Under the pieces are notes generated by a model. The model searched no databases. It had not been told where the DNA came from and saw nothing but the letters and a program-made list of their open reading frames with translations. Positions 1 to 13,613 of a DNA stretch of 64,000 nt are shown one piece after another. Every line of letters begins with the position of its first letter. Positions within the stretch are counted from its first letter, which is position 1. The position numbers and the translations under genes were made by a program. This DNA comes from Sialis fuliginosa (Eukaryota > Arthropoda > Insecta > Megaloptera > Sialidae), in contig OY540813.1 in assembly GCA_961205875.1 (NCBI GenBank), forward strand, positions 22,849,001 through 22,913,000. The letters run 5' to 3'.

Positions 1-799
1 GGACAACGCCGAAACTAATAGATAATTTCAAGATCATCCCGAAGGTCTTAAAGTTAGTATATAGTAGATATATTCCACATTGTACAGGCTTCCGCTAATT
101 AACCGCTTTTAAATTGTCCGTGGTTCCAAGCGTTCTAAGTAAGTAGCTTCCCGTTATTTATTAACTGTTCTTCTATCCTCACTTATTATAAACTCCTAAT
201 TTAATACTAACACGATTTTAACCGTTTGAATAGAACCTTCATCATACATAATCTTTTGTTTTAAGCTTTAGCTCGAATGCCTCTTCTCTTCATTAAGTTT
301 CTAAACTTTTGAAAGTGAGCCCTATGAAAGACTCTTTGCCTGCAGCAACAAATCTATTTTTAAATTTCTATGCTTTTCTCTTATTTTACCTTGTTTTTTT
401 TTTTCTTGAAATTCGTATCCTGAAGGTTCACTGTTTAAATTCTTTGGAAAAAGGTTTTTTTGTTTAATATTATTCACATATTCGAATATGGTTTTATTTC
501 CAATTTATATTTAGATGTATTATTTCTTTGTGTCGATAAATAAAGAAGTAAAATATTTTCTTTTCTTGAAATACCAGTAAAAAATTTTTGTATACTGAAA
601 ATTGTATCTAAAATAAGTTTTTATTGATTCTATTTTGTGACGTACCTTTGTGTGTTTTTTTTTCGGAATTAAAACAATTAAGGGATCATAAGCAGAACCG
701 GGAAATCCCTACGATTTTTAATGAGGGTTCGTTTTCTGCAAAGAAATATGTAGGGTTCCGGTACCGGTCCAGGTTCTTTAAAAAGTTTTATTATAAAAA
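1..799. other. AT-rich noncoding DNA
   Basis: No gene, repeat structure or RNA recognised. The short open frame at 624-815 has no coding-like composition, and its right end runs into the family A element that starts near 800. Confidence 0.6.
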
Positions 800-1451
800 A
801 ACATCTGCCAAGTAAATTCACAGTGCTTCCTCGTGCTAAATTCGCCAAAAGTATTATGGTTATTTATTATTGAACAATTTAAATAAAAACCGATCAAGTG
901 TTCAGATAACCTAACGATTTAATTGTACAATTTTACTTTAAAAATTAGTTTGAAATTCTTCTTAAGATGCACCTCATTATTATTATTATATTTTTATTTT
1001 ATTAATTATTATTTTTTGACAATTTCAATCTAAATCTAAACTGAGATAAATTTTTCTAAGGGAATATTTTACAACAAACGTTGTAGACCTATATTAAAAA
1101 ATAATATTTACGTAACATGTATCGTTCTTGAGATATCTTGAAAAAAAATGTTTTTTGGGATGTCATCCCTCCCCTTACACACGATTTTGATGATTTTGAA
1201 ATGGGACCAAATTTCATTAATATCGGTTCAGTACTTCATGAGTTATGCGTGTGACAAGGATTCAGGGGACAGACACACACAGTCAGATAGACAGACAAAC
1301 AGACGGACGTCAGACAGATAGACACGAAACGAAAAGTGTTTGTCTTGACCAGAAACGAAAATATCAATTTAAAATTTTGAAGTCGGAAAACAATTTTTTT
1401 TAAAACGATTACAAAGCTTCTCGTATCTTCGATTTTGCGAGGAAGCAAAAT
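800..1451 (+). mobile_element. Family A nonautonomous element, copy 1
   Basis: Roughly 650-bp copy of the commonest repeat in the window. It starts AACATCTGCCAAGTAAAT, then CACAGTGCTTCCTCGTGC, and ends TTGCGAGGAAGCAAAAT. The subterminal GCTTCCTCG and CGAGGAAGC are inverted to each other. The interior holds a CACCCCTCC-like segment (here CATCCCTCCCC), CACACGATTTTGATGATTTTG, GAGTTATGCGTGTGACAAGG and a CAGA-type microsatellite (about 1270-1325). No coding sequence. The microsatellite makes spurious open frames on the minus strand. Confidence 0.8.
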
Positions 1452-2433
1452 TACAAAAAAATATCAAGTGCGGCGAGTGGTATCAGCATCATTATAACTA
1501 TACCCAATTCTTTTCTGATTTTTCTCATTATTACTTTCGGAACAAAATATTTTCGCACGATTTTTTTAAATGTTAAACGAGGATTTTAATAACAATCAAA
1601 ACGTTAACATTTTTAAATTCCTTGAATTTTTAGCTTTCATTGATACCTCACGCACGAAGATCGAATAATGGTTACCCCCCCCCCCCCCCCCAAGAAACAT
1701 CAAAAATTAAAAAAATAATTTTTATAACACAGGTCTATTATTGATCCACTATATTGACTATAATTGTGTCATATATCTCACAATTAGTTTTTTTTATTTC
1801 ATAAAGTTTTCTGATTTCGGTACGGAACAGAAAGTAAGTTTATTCTAAAAAGTGTAAATTATAGAAATATAATTATTATTTATTTTGAAAAGGGAAACCG
1901 GAATCTGTAGAAATAATAGAAAGTAATCTTTTCAAGGATTTTTTTGTAGTTTTTACCTTCAAATTTATATATTTTAAGGAACTGAATGTTGTTTAATTTG
2001 TATTGTTTGATATTTATACATATATATTTTATTTGGAATATATATTTGAATTATTTTGTGTTTGGGTAACATTTTACTCCATCGTTTATTTTAAATTAAA
2101 TGAAAGATGAGTTTTTGTTAAATTTATTTATTTATTTTTACATAGGCGTACAACATACATATAAAATTTTATAACACGAAATAAAACACAAAGCAACTAA
2201 AGAAAAATAACAGACTAGACAAAAAAATATATCATAACATTGTCATTGAAATTGTTTTTGTTATTGTTATTTGAAAAAATCTGAAATCTTATGTTTTGTT
2301 GAAATGAAGTAAATACATTTAGGTTATTAGTATGTAAATTTTAAGTATGAGAATTTTGTAACAAAAATATTGTTTTTGAACTTTTTCCTCATATATCATT
2401 ATTTCTGATGAATTATTAATGAAGTAAAATTCT
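1452..2433. other. AT-rich noncoding DNA with a C17 tract
   Basis: Contains a run of 17 cytosines at 1675-1691 on the plus strand, striking in AT-rich DNA. Otherwise nothing recognised. Minus-strand AATAAA motifs near 2113-2140 could serve the minus-strand ORF that follows. Confidence 0.6.
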
Positions 2434-2826
2434 TTAGATACTTTCAGCAGTTTCCACTTTTTCTTTTATTCTGTTTTGTGCTACATTCATTTTTAAATAT
2501 TGTACTATACATTTTATCTGAGTCAGTATAAAATTATGATTGAAATTGTTTCTGAAAAATTTGTATTCAACATTAAAAGTTTCTGATTTTTGCATGTTCT
2601 TTATGAAATTTTCATCCAAGAAATTTCTTACTTTTAAATGAAAAATAATGTTACTGAAATACATTTTAAAAACTTTATTTATTACACGATTAATCTCAGT
2701 ACGAAAATTTTTAATTCCTGAAAAACTTCGTGGATGGAAAGATGACACTAAAATGATTTTATCGGTTGTTCGTAAGGATTTTAAAAGTGAATTAATAATT
2801 AAATCTACATTTATATTTTCTGCCAT
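2434..2826 (-). CDS. Unrecognised AT-rich ORF, 130 aa from MAENIN
   Basis: The longest ATG-initiated frame in the window outside Tpst. A longer reading begins at 2874, but the ATG at 2826-2824 has a better context (ACAAGATGG). The protein begins MAENINVDLIINSLLKSLRT, is Lys/Asn/Ile/Phe-rich, and looks helical and soluble with no signal peptide or membrane segment. I recognise no family. Composition matches the AT-rich background, so a chance frame is possible; against chance are its length and the ordinary-looking residue mix. Minus-strand AATAAA motifs lie about 300 bp downstream. It might be a small host gene, a retrogene or a transposon remnant. Confidence 0.3.
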   Translation of the reverse strand: MAENINVDLIINSLLKSLRTTDKIILVSSFHPRSFSGIKNFRTEINRVINKVFKMYFSNIIFHLKVRNFLDENFIKNMQKSETFNVEYKFFRNNFNHNFILTQIKCIVQYLKMNVAQNRIKEKVETAESI

Positions 2827-5800
2827 CTTGTAGGGGTAAAGGAGACTGGCGAAATTTATCCCAAATTGTAACAAGAATAAAATTTATAACTAAGCACTAT
2901 TATGTGAAAATTATATTCAACATCGCAAAAAACCTCATTTTTATAATTTAAAGATTCATAGTCTTATATTCCGGAGATCTACAATGATTTTAGTGCCTTT
3001 CTGAAGTTAGTCGTATTTAACACATTATCTATAAACATTTATTCAATTCCTGCTCATTTTCTATGTCAAACTCATTGTCAGTATGAAAACCTGCCGATCT
3101 CTTTTTTCTTATGTTTATATACAATAATTATTCAAAATTCTCTACAGCTTTCAAACTTTGACCGTGTGACAAATTTTCCCTTCCTCTCCGTAGTTAAAAT
3201 TATACAACTTTTATCGGCTGTTTTTAAACCATGATTAACGTAGTCACGATGAGAAAACTGTCAACAATTCAATATCATTAGTATAGTCACACATTTAGTG
3301 TTTTCGTATGTTTGAAAACTATTGAATGTACCAAAATATCGTCACTTTACGGTTCAGTGTACATAGAATGCATAGAATTTAATTTTATATTTATTACCAC
3401 TGCTTTAGAATACCTTTTTTTCTCTAGAGTTAATTTTTTATAGTACCCAACATAAGTCTATTATTAAGCATGTTAATGTTAGTTGTATAAAAAAAATTCG
3501 AATGTTGGCTAGCAAATTAATCTTTTTTAGGTTATGCCACTGGTGTCAAGGAAGTACTCGTAGCTGTTGTCGCTCTATTTCTATTTTTATTTTTAGACTG
3601 TAAGCAAATAATATTTGATATTTAAATACGGTGATATTATGTACAATTTTAAAGAATATTTACATTACCAGTCGAATAGTAAAATTCAGTTTACAAAGAA
3701 CAAAACATTTTCTCTGGTTCTTTTATAGAACATAATTTCTGGAACTTTATTAACATTAGAACTAATTGTAACTGTAAGTTTAGAGACGAGTCATTTTTCA
3801 CAGTATGATCAAATTTTATTTCATTTCAAACTCGAACATCGCAGCACCAAAAAAAGGTTGTAAAAAACGTTTATTAAAATTTGGATAAAAAAACCATAAA
3901 ACTATGAGTTGCAAAAAAATATTTTTTCAATTTTCAATTTTTTAGTCAACAGCAGTTTGGTGATAAAAAACGTTAAAATAACATATACAAATACTTCTGA
4001 ATTTTTAAATATCTTAACTATTTAACTAAAGTGAGTACATATTTTGGAAACAAGCTTAATTTTTTCCTTAAGTATATAATATACATATACATTCGTAACT
4101 GCATTGTTTTTGATAGCACATGTTTCAATTTTAATATTCATCAGAAATTTCTATAATCATTAATCATTTTCGTTTAATCACAAAATATACAATCTGAAAT
4201 ACAAATCAATAGAGCTCGTTTTAATATTCTTCGTTTTGTAAATATTTAATGTAAAATGCTGTAGGTTATTTACAATTCTAATTAATTGTATTCCTATTCT
4301 ATTGAACAGTTGTATTTTATAGGCGTTGAAGTGATGGAGAGGGGTAAACGGGTAATACCCCCCCCACACCCTATGAACTATTAAATTCGTCTTACTTCTT
4401 TCTAATTACAATACAGACTCAATAATAGTTCAGACTTTTTAGATCGACCATGAACAGAGGGGAAGGTGTTGTATAATTTTAATAGTTTTTAATAAAAACG
4501 GTCGCTACAGAACACTAAATGCATAAACCATTTAACTAGCTATTAATTGTGTGATATTTTATTTTATTGTTCACATTTAGTGAATGAACATTGAGATACA
4601 GATCGATCCGAGGTATAGTATTTTACCCTATTAAACAAATAACAGTATTGAAAATAGATATAATTTAATTTAGATCAGATACCCTTAATACAATTTGTAT
4701 ATCTTGAGTAGTAAATTATATCATTAGGTTTTATTTATTTAGGTCCAGAAACTAACAGAAGCTAACATTTCATGTTAATATTATTTCAATTTATATTTTG
4801 TGTAATTTGAATCCTTTATACATGTATCTATAATTAGCCATATTTATTTTTTATATGTATCCATATTTGCTGAGAATACATTTTCAGAATTTTTAGTTTT
4901 ATTGGTATATTGTTTTTCAAGGAAGATAATTACTAATTTTATTTGTTAGAAAAAATGACTATGCATGGTAAATTTTAAAAAATGTAGTGAATGTTATGAA
5001 TTTATGAAAATGAAATCATTTTAACTTTTTTATACATATCTATATAAAATGTATCTACTGTATAATAAAGCATAATAATCATGAAAAAAATCCACCTCGA
5101 AATTTTAATGGAATTTCGCGTTTCGAGGGTCTCCGAATCACGTACGGCCATTATCTTAATGACGTGTGTCTGTCTATGAACGCTTTTTGTATACTGTAGA
5201 TATGCACCTTTTATTTTTGAAGACAATCACTAAACCGGAAATGCGTAGTTGAACATTTTTTAAAATAAAAATTGTAGAAAATACTATTCTGTATTTTTGT
5301 TTTATTAATTCTATCTGATTTCTTTCTAAATATATTTTTTGTGTTATGGTTAGAAATAAAAAAAAAGTTTTATTTAAATCTGTAGAGAAAATTATTACCT
5401 ACAATTTATGTTCTACTTTTTCGATATAATAAACAGTTATGGAGATATTCTGTATAAGATGTTTAAAAAAGTACTGTGGTGGCCACAGCGTTTTATTTTG
5501 TTGTGTTGTAAGTTGTAACTATTGGACTTTCATTTTATGAATAGGTACGCTTTACCTTGAAGCGCATACCATTTGCGGTAGTGCATCGAGTTAAAATGGA
5601 GAAATACCTTACAGAATTCGTGAGCAGTTAACTTTTCAAAATGTTCACTTCGGCCGAGTTGTTGCGGACGAAATAAATGAAAGAACGTCTCTATACCGAT
5701 GTGTATAAACGGCAACGTGATTTGTCTTATTTGTGCCGAGGCGTGTTCGTGTAATTCATAGCCGTTCTGCTGGCTATTAACAAAAGTATTTTTTTCAAAA

Positions 5801-8708
5801 TATCAGAGGGCGATGAAAATTTTGTAAGATATTCAAATAAAGATTCCTAATTTGACACTATTTCAGTTTACTTTTGACTAGTCAAATTAGATCGATTTTT
5901 GACCTGATATAGAAAAGAAATTAAAATAAATTAAACCCACCAAAATCGATAGGTAATGTGATTTTCTATTACTGGAATTATTTTATAAACTATTATTTCT
6001 ATGACATAATGCCTAGAATACTTTTTTGTAGACAATTTTATCTTCTATAAGAAGCATATAAATTTATTTAATTAAAGAAAAGTTTTGGTCAAAATTTGAG
6101 AAAAAAATGAAAAATGAACGTGGATAACTTTACGAAATCTTTCGATGAAACTAAACATACTGAAAATTCAATTTAGACTTTTAAAGCGAACCATCTAATC
6201 GATGAAAATTGCATAGTTTCACATACTAAAAATACAAAGTTGTAGCACCGAAGCATCGAAACGGTTGAACTTACAATGATAGTTGTAAGATTTTTTTTAT
6301 TGAGAATATAATTTTCTATAAAAACTTTATGTCTGTTTTTGACGTAAGTTTAGCACTTTTCGAGGCCTGCACAAGAGGTGAAACATGATCATTTTTTTCT
6401 GTAGCAGGTGACTGCTCTAACTACAGATTTTTGTGGGTTTAATTTATTCTAAATTTTTTATTTCAAAAATCGATCTAATTTAACTTATTTATAATACCTA
6501 AAATGCGAAGTTATCAACTTGAGGTAGTAACTACGATATCATGTTTCCATAGTCACATTATTTTGACAGCAGGAAGTCATTCAATTACAACGCGGTGTTT
6601 CAAAAATATAGGAAATCAGATTTACATATTAGTGTTCTGGAGACGTTTACCTATTTTTTTATTCTACTTTTTTGTATTTTTTAAAACATTACCAAAAATC
6701 GTAGATATGAAGGTAAAATATTTTTTATATTTAAAGCATAGCATCATTTTGTTATTGGGAAAATTAATTTCACAGTAAGAAAGTCCACTGATAGCTTCTA
6801 CATTTTACAAAAAAATTAAAAATTAAAAAAAAAAAAAATTTTTCTGTTAAAATTTCTTGAACTTTGCCATGTTCTTTGTTAAAACCTGCTTTTATCGATC
6901 GACTAACACCGTCACTTGCATCTCAGGAACTGCTCTAAACAAACACGCTTAAAATAACAACACATTAGAGCGAGTCAAGACGGCGAAAGAGCTGTCAAAA
7001 AACAGAAATCTCGATGACATTAATTGATGAGCAAGAAGATAAACTTATTTACACTTTGCCGTTGCAACAACCCTTTAAAAATAAAAAAACCCTGTTGTTA
7101 GCTTGTGTTTAAAAATATAACTAAATATACTTTGTTACTTTTTCAATTCAGTCTTTCATTTGGCAAAATGACTTATTTTGTTCAGAAACTCACTCAAAAA
7201 ACACAATATAAAATAAGCAGCTTTTTGAAAACTTTTTTGTTTATGTTTTTTTCAATAAGATCTGTGTCGAATCGTTACGATCAAAAGTTTTAAACCTTTT
7301 ATACGGCCATATGTATGAATTATTATATGTTCCTAAGTATTGTTAAACCGATTTTTTCGAATTCTAGAAGATCTTTTATAATCGTTTTTTTAATAATACT
7401 TTATATGCATTGTTGTCAAATATACATACGTCGTAAAAAAAAATTATTATAATTGATTTCTCAGAAACGGTTTAGTGAATACATATGATAACTGGCACAA
7501 ATGTTCAACTAATCAAATACTACACGCCCTCCAAAAATTAAAAAATTGACACAGTTTTATCAACGTGTTTTACCAAAAAATGTAAAAAAACATCAGTATT
7601 TCATAAAAACACATCTAAAATAAAAACACTGTGTTTCCTAAACGATATAATGAATCAATCTAATATTTTGTTTATTGCATCAGAATACTAATGAGAACAT
7701 TCTCATTCTCACCAATTTTCATGCATTTGACACCGTTTTGAGATACCGCCCATACATCCTTAAACATACACTATCTAACATTTTTGGACGCGAGTATAGT
7801 TGACTCGAAAACAGAGTCGTGTCAAAAGAAAAATACTTAATGTATCTCACTCACTGGCTTGGAGAAATGTTACACCACTGAATACGTGGTCCATGCTCTA
7901 TGTCTATGGTATAAATGTTATATAATAGTGACGTTTTTGTTTCCTGAAAAATGCATCACTAATCATCTATTCAGATATTGACAACAAGCAAAGGTAGTTA
8001 TTAGTTTTGATTTAATAGCATAAATTACAAAGATGAAATGATTATAGTTATATAAAATATCAAAGGTGTTCTAGATTATCAAAACTACCTTCCCTGTAAT
8101 TGAAGGTGATTAGTTTTGTCAATGTAGAGTGAAATCATTACATAATCATCGATCATTTGAAGTTGCTCTATGACGGGAATCTCAAATATAACGTATTGCA
8201 TGTTCGTATGGTATTTTACATAATGTATATTTAGTAAAATTGTGTTTACTTTCATTTAGTGTTTACGTAATATGCATGAATGTAATTAGTATTAAATGGG
8301 ATTGAAATTAATTAAATGCTTCAGAATCTTAACACATTAATTTTTTTGAGTTTTATGCAGATGTATGGAATCAAAGAAATGTGATTTAAAAACGAACTGA
8401 CGTGTATTTTATTTTAAGGGGGTCGCAAAAATTTTGACCCTATTTTCAACGTAGGAAAAAGAAATTCCCTACGTTCCAAATATTCTAGACGAGCTCTTGC
8501 CAAAACTTTTGAAAAACACGTGATTGTGTGTGTAGATACTGTAACTCAAAAACGGAAATATATTGTAAGATGAGATTGTATATTTTGGATCAATTTTCAT
8601 CAAGGAATAAAACCTCCTATTTGTTGGGCACGTACATGGTAGGTTTCCGAAGTCATTACGATTTATAAACAACAGTTATTTCAATATTTTTTTATCAACT
8701 ATTCTAGC
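2827..8708. other. AT-rich noncoding DNA
   Basis: Nearly 5.9 kb with no convincing gene. The segment at about 5520-5760 is richer in G+C than its surroundings and has short open frames on both strands (minus 5530-5715), but nothing matches a protein family I know. Short frames at 4178-4369, 5002-5226, 6503-6778 and 7105-7293 look like chance in AT-rich DNA. At 8460-8640 there is a degraded piece similar in style to other dispersed repeats here. Confidence 0.55.
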
Positions 8709-9113
8709 TACAGTGTTCGTTATAATTTTCATTGAAAGTACTAACTAAAAGCTACATTCTGGATTAAAAAAAATTTTTTTTTGCATCGATAGTTTAGAAA
8801 GTAGAATGGTGAAGGGGACGCTCTGATAACGACATTTAAATGCAAATATATCGTGACTGAAGGGTTAAAATCAAAAGGTTATATAACATTTTTTGTTGCA
8901 TTTTAGGAGACCTATCTAAAGATACTCCACTCAATGGGGTAAGTGAAAAAAAATGAGTTCACTTTTCAGTCTATGGGAGGGGGGTCCAAAATAATTTTGA
9001 CAGTGTTCGTTATAATTTTCAGTGGAAGTACTAATTAAAAGGGTTAAAATCAAAATGTCTTATAACATTTTTTATTGCATTTTAGGAGACCTATCTAATG
9101 ACATCCCACTCAA
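8709..9113. repeat. Partial direct duplication
   Basis: The motif ACAGTGTTCGTTATAATTTT at 8710 recurs at 9000. The block starting AGGGTTAAAATCAAAA with GCATTTTAGGAGACCTATCT, at about 8863-8936, recurs at about 9037-9113. In the second copy the two blocks are joined, as if about 100 bp had been deleted. No coding sequence is evident. Confidence 0.7.
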
Positions 9114-12100
9114 TAAAAGGCACTTTATTTTTATTTTTTTATTTTTCTGTGTGTATGTATTTCTCGGGGGCCTACAGCCTTACATTTTTGATATTTAACT
9201 AAGGGCGTTAATTATCACCGATTGGCGCTTAAATAATCCAGGCGTAAGTTATCTCCATTTATCGTAGAAAGGTTTTCTTCGTAATATCCTGCATTAGATG
9301 TTAGAATTTGAACTTACTTTCAAATAATTACACCGCATTATTATTATTATTATCACATTTTGTCAGCGCTGTTATTTCAGAAGTTTATGCCAACATAAAC
9401 ATGTAATGTACATAGTATAATGTTTGTTATTAATTATTGTGTCACGACACAAACACATAGACACACAGACATTACACATACAGCTGCTATTAGCGTTTTA
9501 TGCGAGGCGCTTTAAAGCGAACACAAGTTAGGAACTTATAATCCAGGAGGTTTGTGCTACTGTAATCCTATGCGAAGACAGTGTGCATGTGTGTGAGACT
9601 TTTTCACTTTTGAAACTTTGATGTGTAGCTACGGCAAGAGTCAGACACCGTACTGTTATAATTATTATTATACCTACTATAGAAGACGTTAATTTGCGTT
9701 TGTTGTTTTTGTCTTAACGTATGTTAGTTGTTAGTAATGTCTATGGTGCAATTTGTGTGTATACAGAAATGATCTCTTGCTAGTTGTTAGCTGTAAGAAC
9801 GTTAAATAAACAGTAGAAGATATCGATGTTTTGTACAAGCAGTACAGTATTGGTTAAATGGGAAGTATGGGAAAACTATAAATGTTTTTAAATTATAGAC
9901 AAATTAAGGATGTACCTAGATACAAAAATCAGTAAATCTATGATTTTTAAATTAATATGGGAAAATGAATAATTGATAAATTTTTAAAGTAAATATATAC
10001 TTATACTAGGTACAGGTGTAAGTAGTAAGGACGCTGATACAAAATAAGATTTTTTTGTAAGTGAATATTATACAGATAAATTTATTTTTGATGAGAACAA
10101 GTCAAAATTTAACAAATTATGATTTAATCGTTTTGGCTTCGGTGTAGATCATAAGTAAGGTATCGTTTATGAAAATGTACATATTTCGACGAAATAAAAA
10201 TCAGTGTTTTAGCATCTTTTACCATTCCTCTAAAAGGCAAAAACAAATAAATTTTTGTTATTAAATTACTATAAAATCATTAAAAATAAACAAACCAAAA
10301 GTCTAGAAAGAGCATTAAATCAGGATTAGTTAATTTACCGTTTACAAACCAAGATTAACGTTCATCTCAAAATTATTCTCGAAATATATTTACGCGCCAC
10401 GTAACTACTTTAAATTACTATAACTTTGCCAATTTTGAAAATGCAAGTATGTAGAGAGGATTTGTCTATACATTTTCAAAATGACTCCTAAATTGATGTA
10501 TTTTGTATGTTTAATACCTCATATTAATTCTATCATATACTAAAATATAAGTAGAAATAATAAAATAAATTTCCTACTTTAGAACCACTGGTATACTAAT
10601 TCCGTCTACTGTTGCTATATAATATATAAACGTATCTAAATGCAAGCATTAGTAGTTTTCTTTGAATTCTGCGAGAATATTATCAATGCAATTTCATCTG
10701 AAATTGTCTTAAAGTACATTTTAATGGCACCCATCACGACTGCTGCTGTCAGAGTGGAATTTGAAATTGTTCAAATCATTATTGGCATTCTGGCATTCAC
10801 CTAATCTGTTCTTTTATTTTTAGAATTTTATCGATGCAGGATGAACGAAGTAGATACCATGTTATCAAAAACGAATTTTATAAACATTTTAGTCAAACAA
10901 TATTCATTTTGTTGATTTAAAAGATCCCAATTAAGTTTTAATAAAAAAAAAATCTTTTTGATATTTCAGGATTATTTTTCAATATAATTTCATTATTAGG
11001 TTTTATTTTGTAGTACGTACTTTCAAAAATATACAAAAAATAAATAAATATTTTATATGCTAATATCAATAATATTGAGCAAAAAATAACAAATAAAAAA
11101 TAAAAAAACACAAAAATTCCATACGGATTTTTTAACTATTCAGTTTTGTAAGGGAATTCATAACGAAGAAAATTGTTTTTATTTTTTGTATTTTTATAAT
11201 CCGACCAATATCACCGGGGATATTTTAAAAATGTACAGGAGAAACCGTAAAAAGACGTTTTTTCAAAAAGGTCAATAAATGCCTTTCGAGGGTCACCCAA
11301 TGTACAAATTTTAACTATATATATCATTTTACTAGAGTAAGTTTATAAGAAATGCTTTTTTCTTTCAGTTCTATTAGGAATTATTAGGTTAAATTTGAAT
11401 TGTGTTTGTAACTGTCATATAAAAAATGTTAAATGAAAACATAACATTCTATACTATTAATTTAATCTAATGCCGTGTTTAGACCGAAAAAACAAAACAG
11501 CAACATCGTGCAATAAGCTCTATGCATTTTTAAATACGATGTGTTTTCATAGTTTAATTTAATGTTCAGTAAATATACTTTTATAGAGGTTGACATGTTC
11601 CAAGTATATCTATAGTTTTTTTTTTGCAAATTATATATATGGCTTCTTCATTATTTTACCTACACACGTTACCTCATCAATTCTGTATTAAAGTGTTCTT
11701 GGTTATGACAATCTCTGTGACAACTAATCTCCGGTGGTAGAGCTGAAGGAAGGAACATATAGATTAGAATGTTGGATCAATCTCCGTAATGACAGAATGT
11801 TATTATTATTATTATTGACTCATTTCTCTTTGTAAAACTAATATAGTCTTCATTTTATATAGACTTGATTGAATGAGCTAATAAGAAGACAAAATTATTA
11901 ACCAAGAATATATATTTGAGTTATTAATTTTTATAGTTGATTTGGCATCTGAACAGAATATTTTGAAAAATGAAGGTTTCTGTAGTGGTCTGTATTTATT
12001 TAGGTATCGTATTCTAAATGGAACTGAAAATCCATTCAAAAATGTAATTGTTTGAGGTGCCTTTATAGATTATAAATAATAGTTTTTGGAATTTCTTTAA

Positions 12101-13375
12101 CATATGACACTTAAGTTATAATTTGTATAATACTGTAAAATATTTTTCTAACGATCTGAAACTCAAATAAATTGTGGTTAACGAATATCTTGAAAACGGT
12201 TTGATTTACCGAAAAAATTATTAGAATATAAATTTTAGATATAATCTACAACTTTTCTTTTCTAATTCACACCGTTTCAAAAATAATTAGAAAAATTCAA
12301 AAATTAGCAAGAATAAATATCCATTCCCGATTTTATAATGCCTCTTAAAATTTTTAAAATATAAAAAATATAAGCCAAACTTACGTATGTACATGAACGT
12401 AAATTTGGTTACAGAGCATTCGCAGACAGACACACAGACACCATAAGATAATGGTCCGTACTCGATTAATTTACTTTCATTATTACTATAGGTACATTTC
12501 ATGGTTGTATAAAAAAAGTAAAAAGCATTAAATTACTTTTCGGTGATATTACAAAATACAATTGTATGTTACACATCAAAATCGGCAAGTCTTAATAACA
12601 ACAAACATTGACATTTGACTTAATATTGGATTGTTATCTGATGGAATTGCTAGCAATTCAAATATGCAAATGTACTGTACGTTACATATTTGAATGCAGT
12701 TAAAATTAGTTCTCAATATATGCATACATACAATAATTTATCTACGGTACTATCTGGCGAACGTCACATGTTTCTGTAAATCTGCATTAACGGCCGTGTC
12801 GCCGGGATAATCAAATGTAAATTCATGAACAAATTGCAGACATCGCAATATTCGATATGATAACATAACTGGTCACCATTGGCGACGCCTGGATATTTTC
12901 CAAGAGCAGGATAATACACTTTTATAATAATTAAGGTCGCTATTATAAATAAATAACTAAAATATGTTAGCTAACAAGCACTTTTAAAAGGGGTACCAAA
13001 TTTATACGACAGTTATATGATATTTATTGAAGGTTTAGCGCATGTACGGTAGGTAAAAAACATTTTATAGATTTTTCTCTAACGCGCGTAAACAAAAATC
13101 ACAAACAACTGTAAAATATATGAATGATATCTTTACGGTTAGTCATCCACTGTGTCATAGTAAATTAAAATAAATGGGGAGAGGTAAATAAGATAAATAA
13201 TTCTCTCCCCATCGGCGCCTATGATTGGTTATGTTGCGATTATGTAAACTTTTGATCGATTTTAAATATTTTTATGGACTTTTTATATAGTTTTTTATGG
13301 AATATTTCAGTCATTCAGGAGTCAAAGTATTGCAGCCCTAAAAATTACAAATAGCAGTTGTCATATTTAAGAATG
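9114..13375. other. AT-rich noncoding DNA
   Basis: No gene recognised. Contents: a short ATT microsatellite near 9337-9353; the perfect 12-bp palindrome CGCTTTAAAGCG at 9508-9519; an ATT repeat near 11798-11816; a repeat fragment at about 12180-12500 related to pieces near 23.03-23.11 kb and 46.9-47.4 kb; and a more GC-rich unique patch at about 12755-12895. The minus-strand frame at 12287-12502 lies in the repeat fragment. Confidence 0.55.
13174..13212. repeat. Short hairpin
   Basis: ATGGGGAGAG at 13174-13183 is the exact reverse complement of CTCTCCCCAT at 13203-13212, with a 19-nt loop. Function unknown. Confidence 0.7.
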
Positions 13376-13613
13376 ATATAAATAAAAACAACTTGTTTGT
13401 CTAAACGTCAAAAATTTAACAAAGAAAAAGTATTCGCAAGCTTTCGATTCACAGAATCATCGTCAGGCTATTAAGGAAGAACAAAAACATCTTTCTAACA
13501 TTTTGTTCTTCCTTAATAGCCTGACAATGATTCTGTGAATCGAAAGCTTGCGAATACTTTTTCTTTGTTAAATTTTTGACGTTTAGACAAACAAGTTGTT
13601 TTTACTTATATAT
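13376..13613. repeat. Near-perfect foldback element, about 111-bp arms
   Basis: Left arm 13376-13486 and right arm 13501-13613 are almost exact reverse complements, separated by a loop of about 14 nt. The arms contain AACTTGTTTGTCTAAACGTC and GAAAGCTTGCGAATAC. Very few mismatches suggest recent insertion or ongoing homogenisation. A foldback or MITE-type element with no coding capacity; the superfamily is undetermined because no target duplication is clear. Confidence 0.88.

Noticed and set aside
1236..1448. Minus-strand frame ending in CPLNPCHTHNS, and its relatives at 19709-19927, 38938-39280 and 41727-41981
   Set aside because: The same reading recurs in every family A copy and comes from the microsatellite and flanking element sequence, with different breaks in each copy. 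A repeat, not a gene family.
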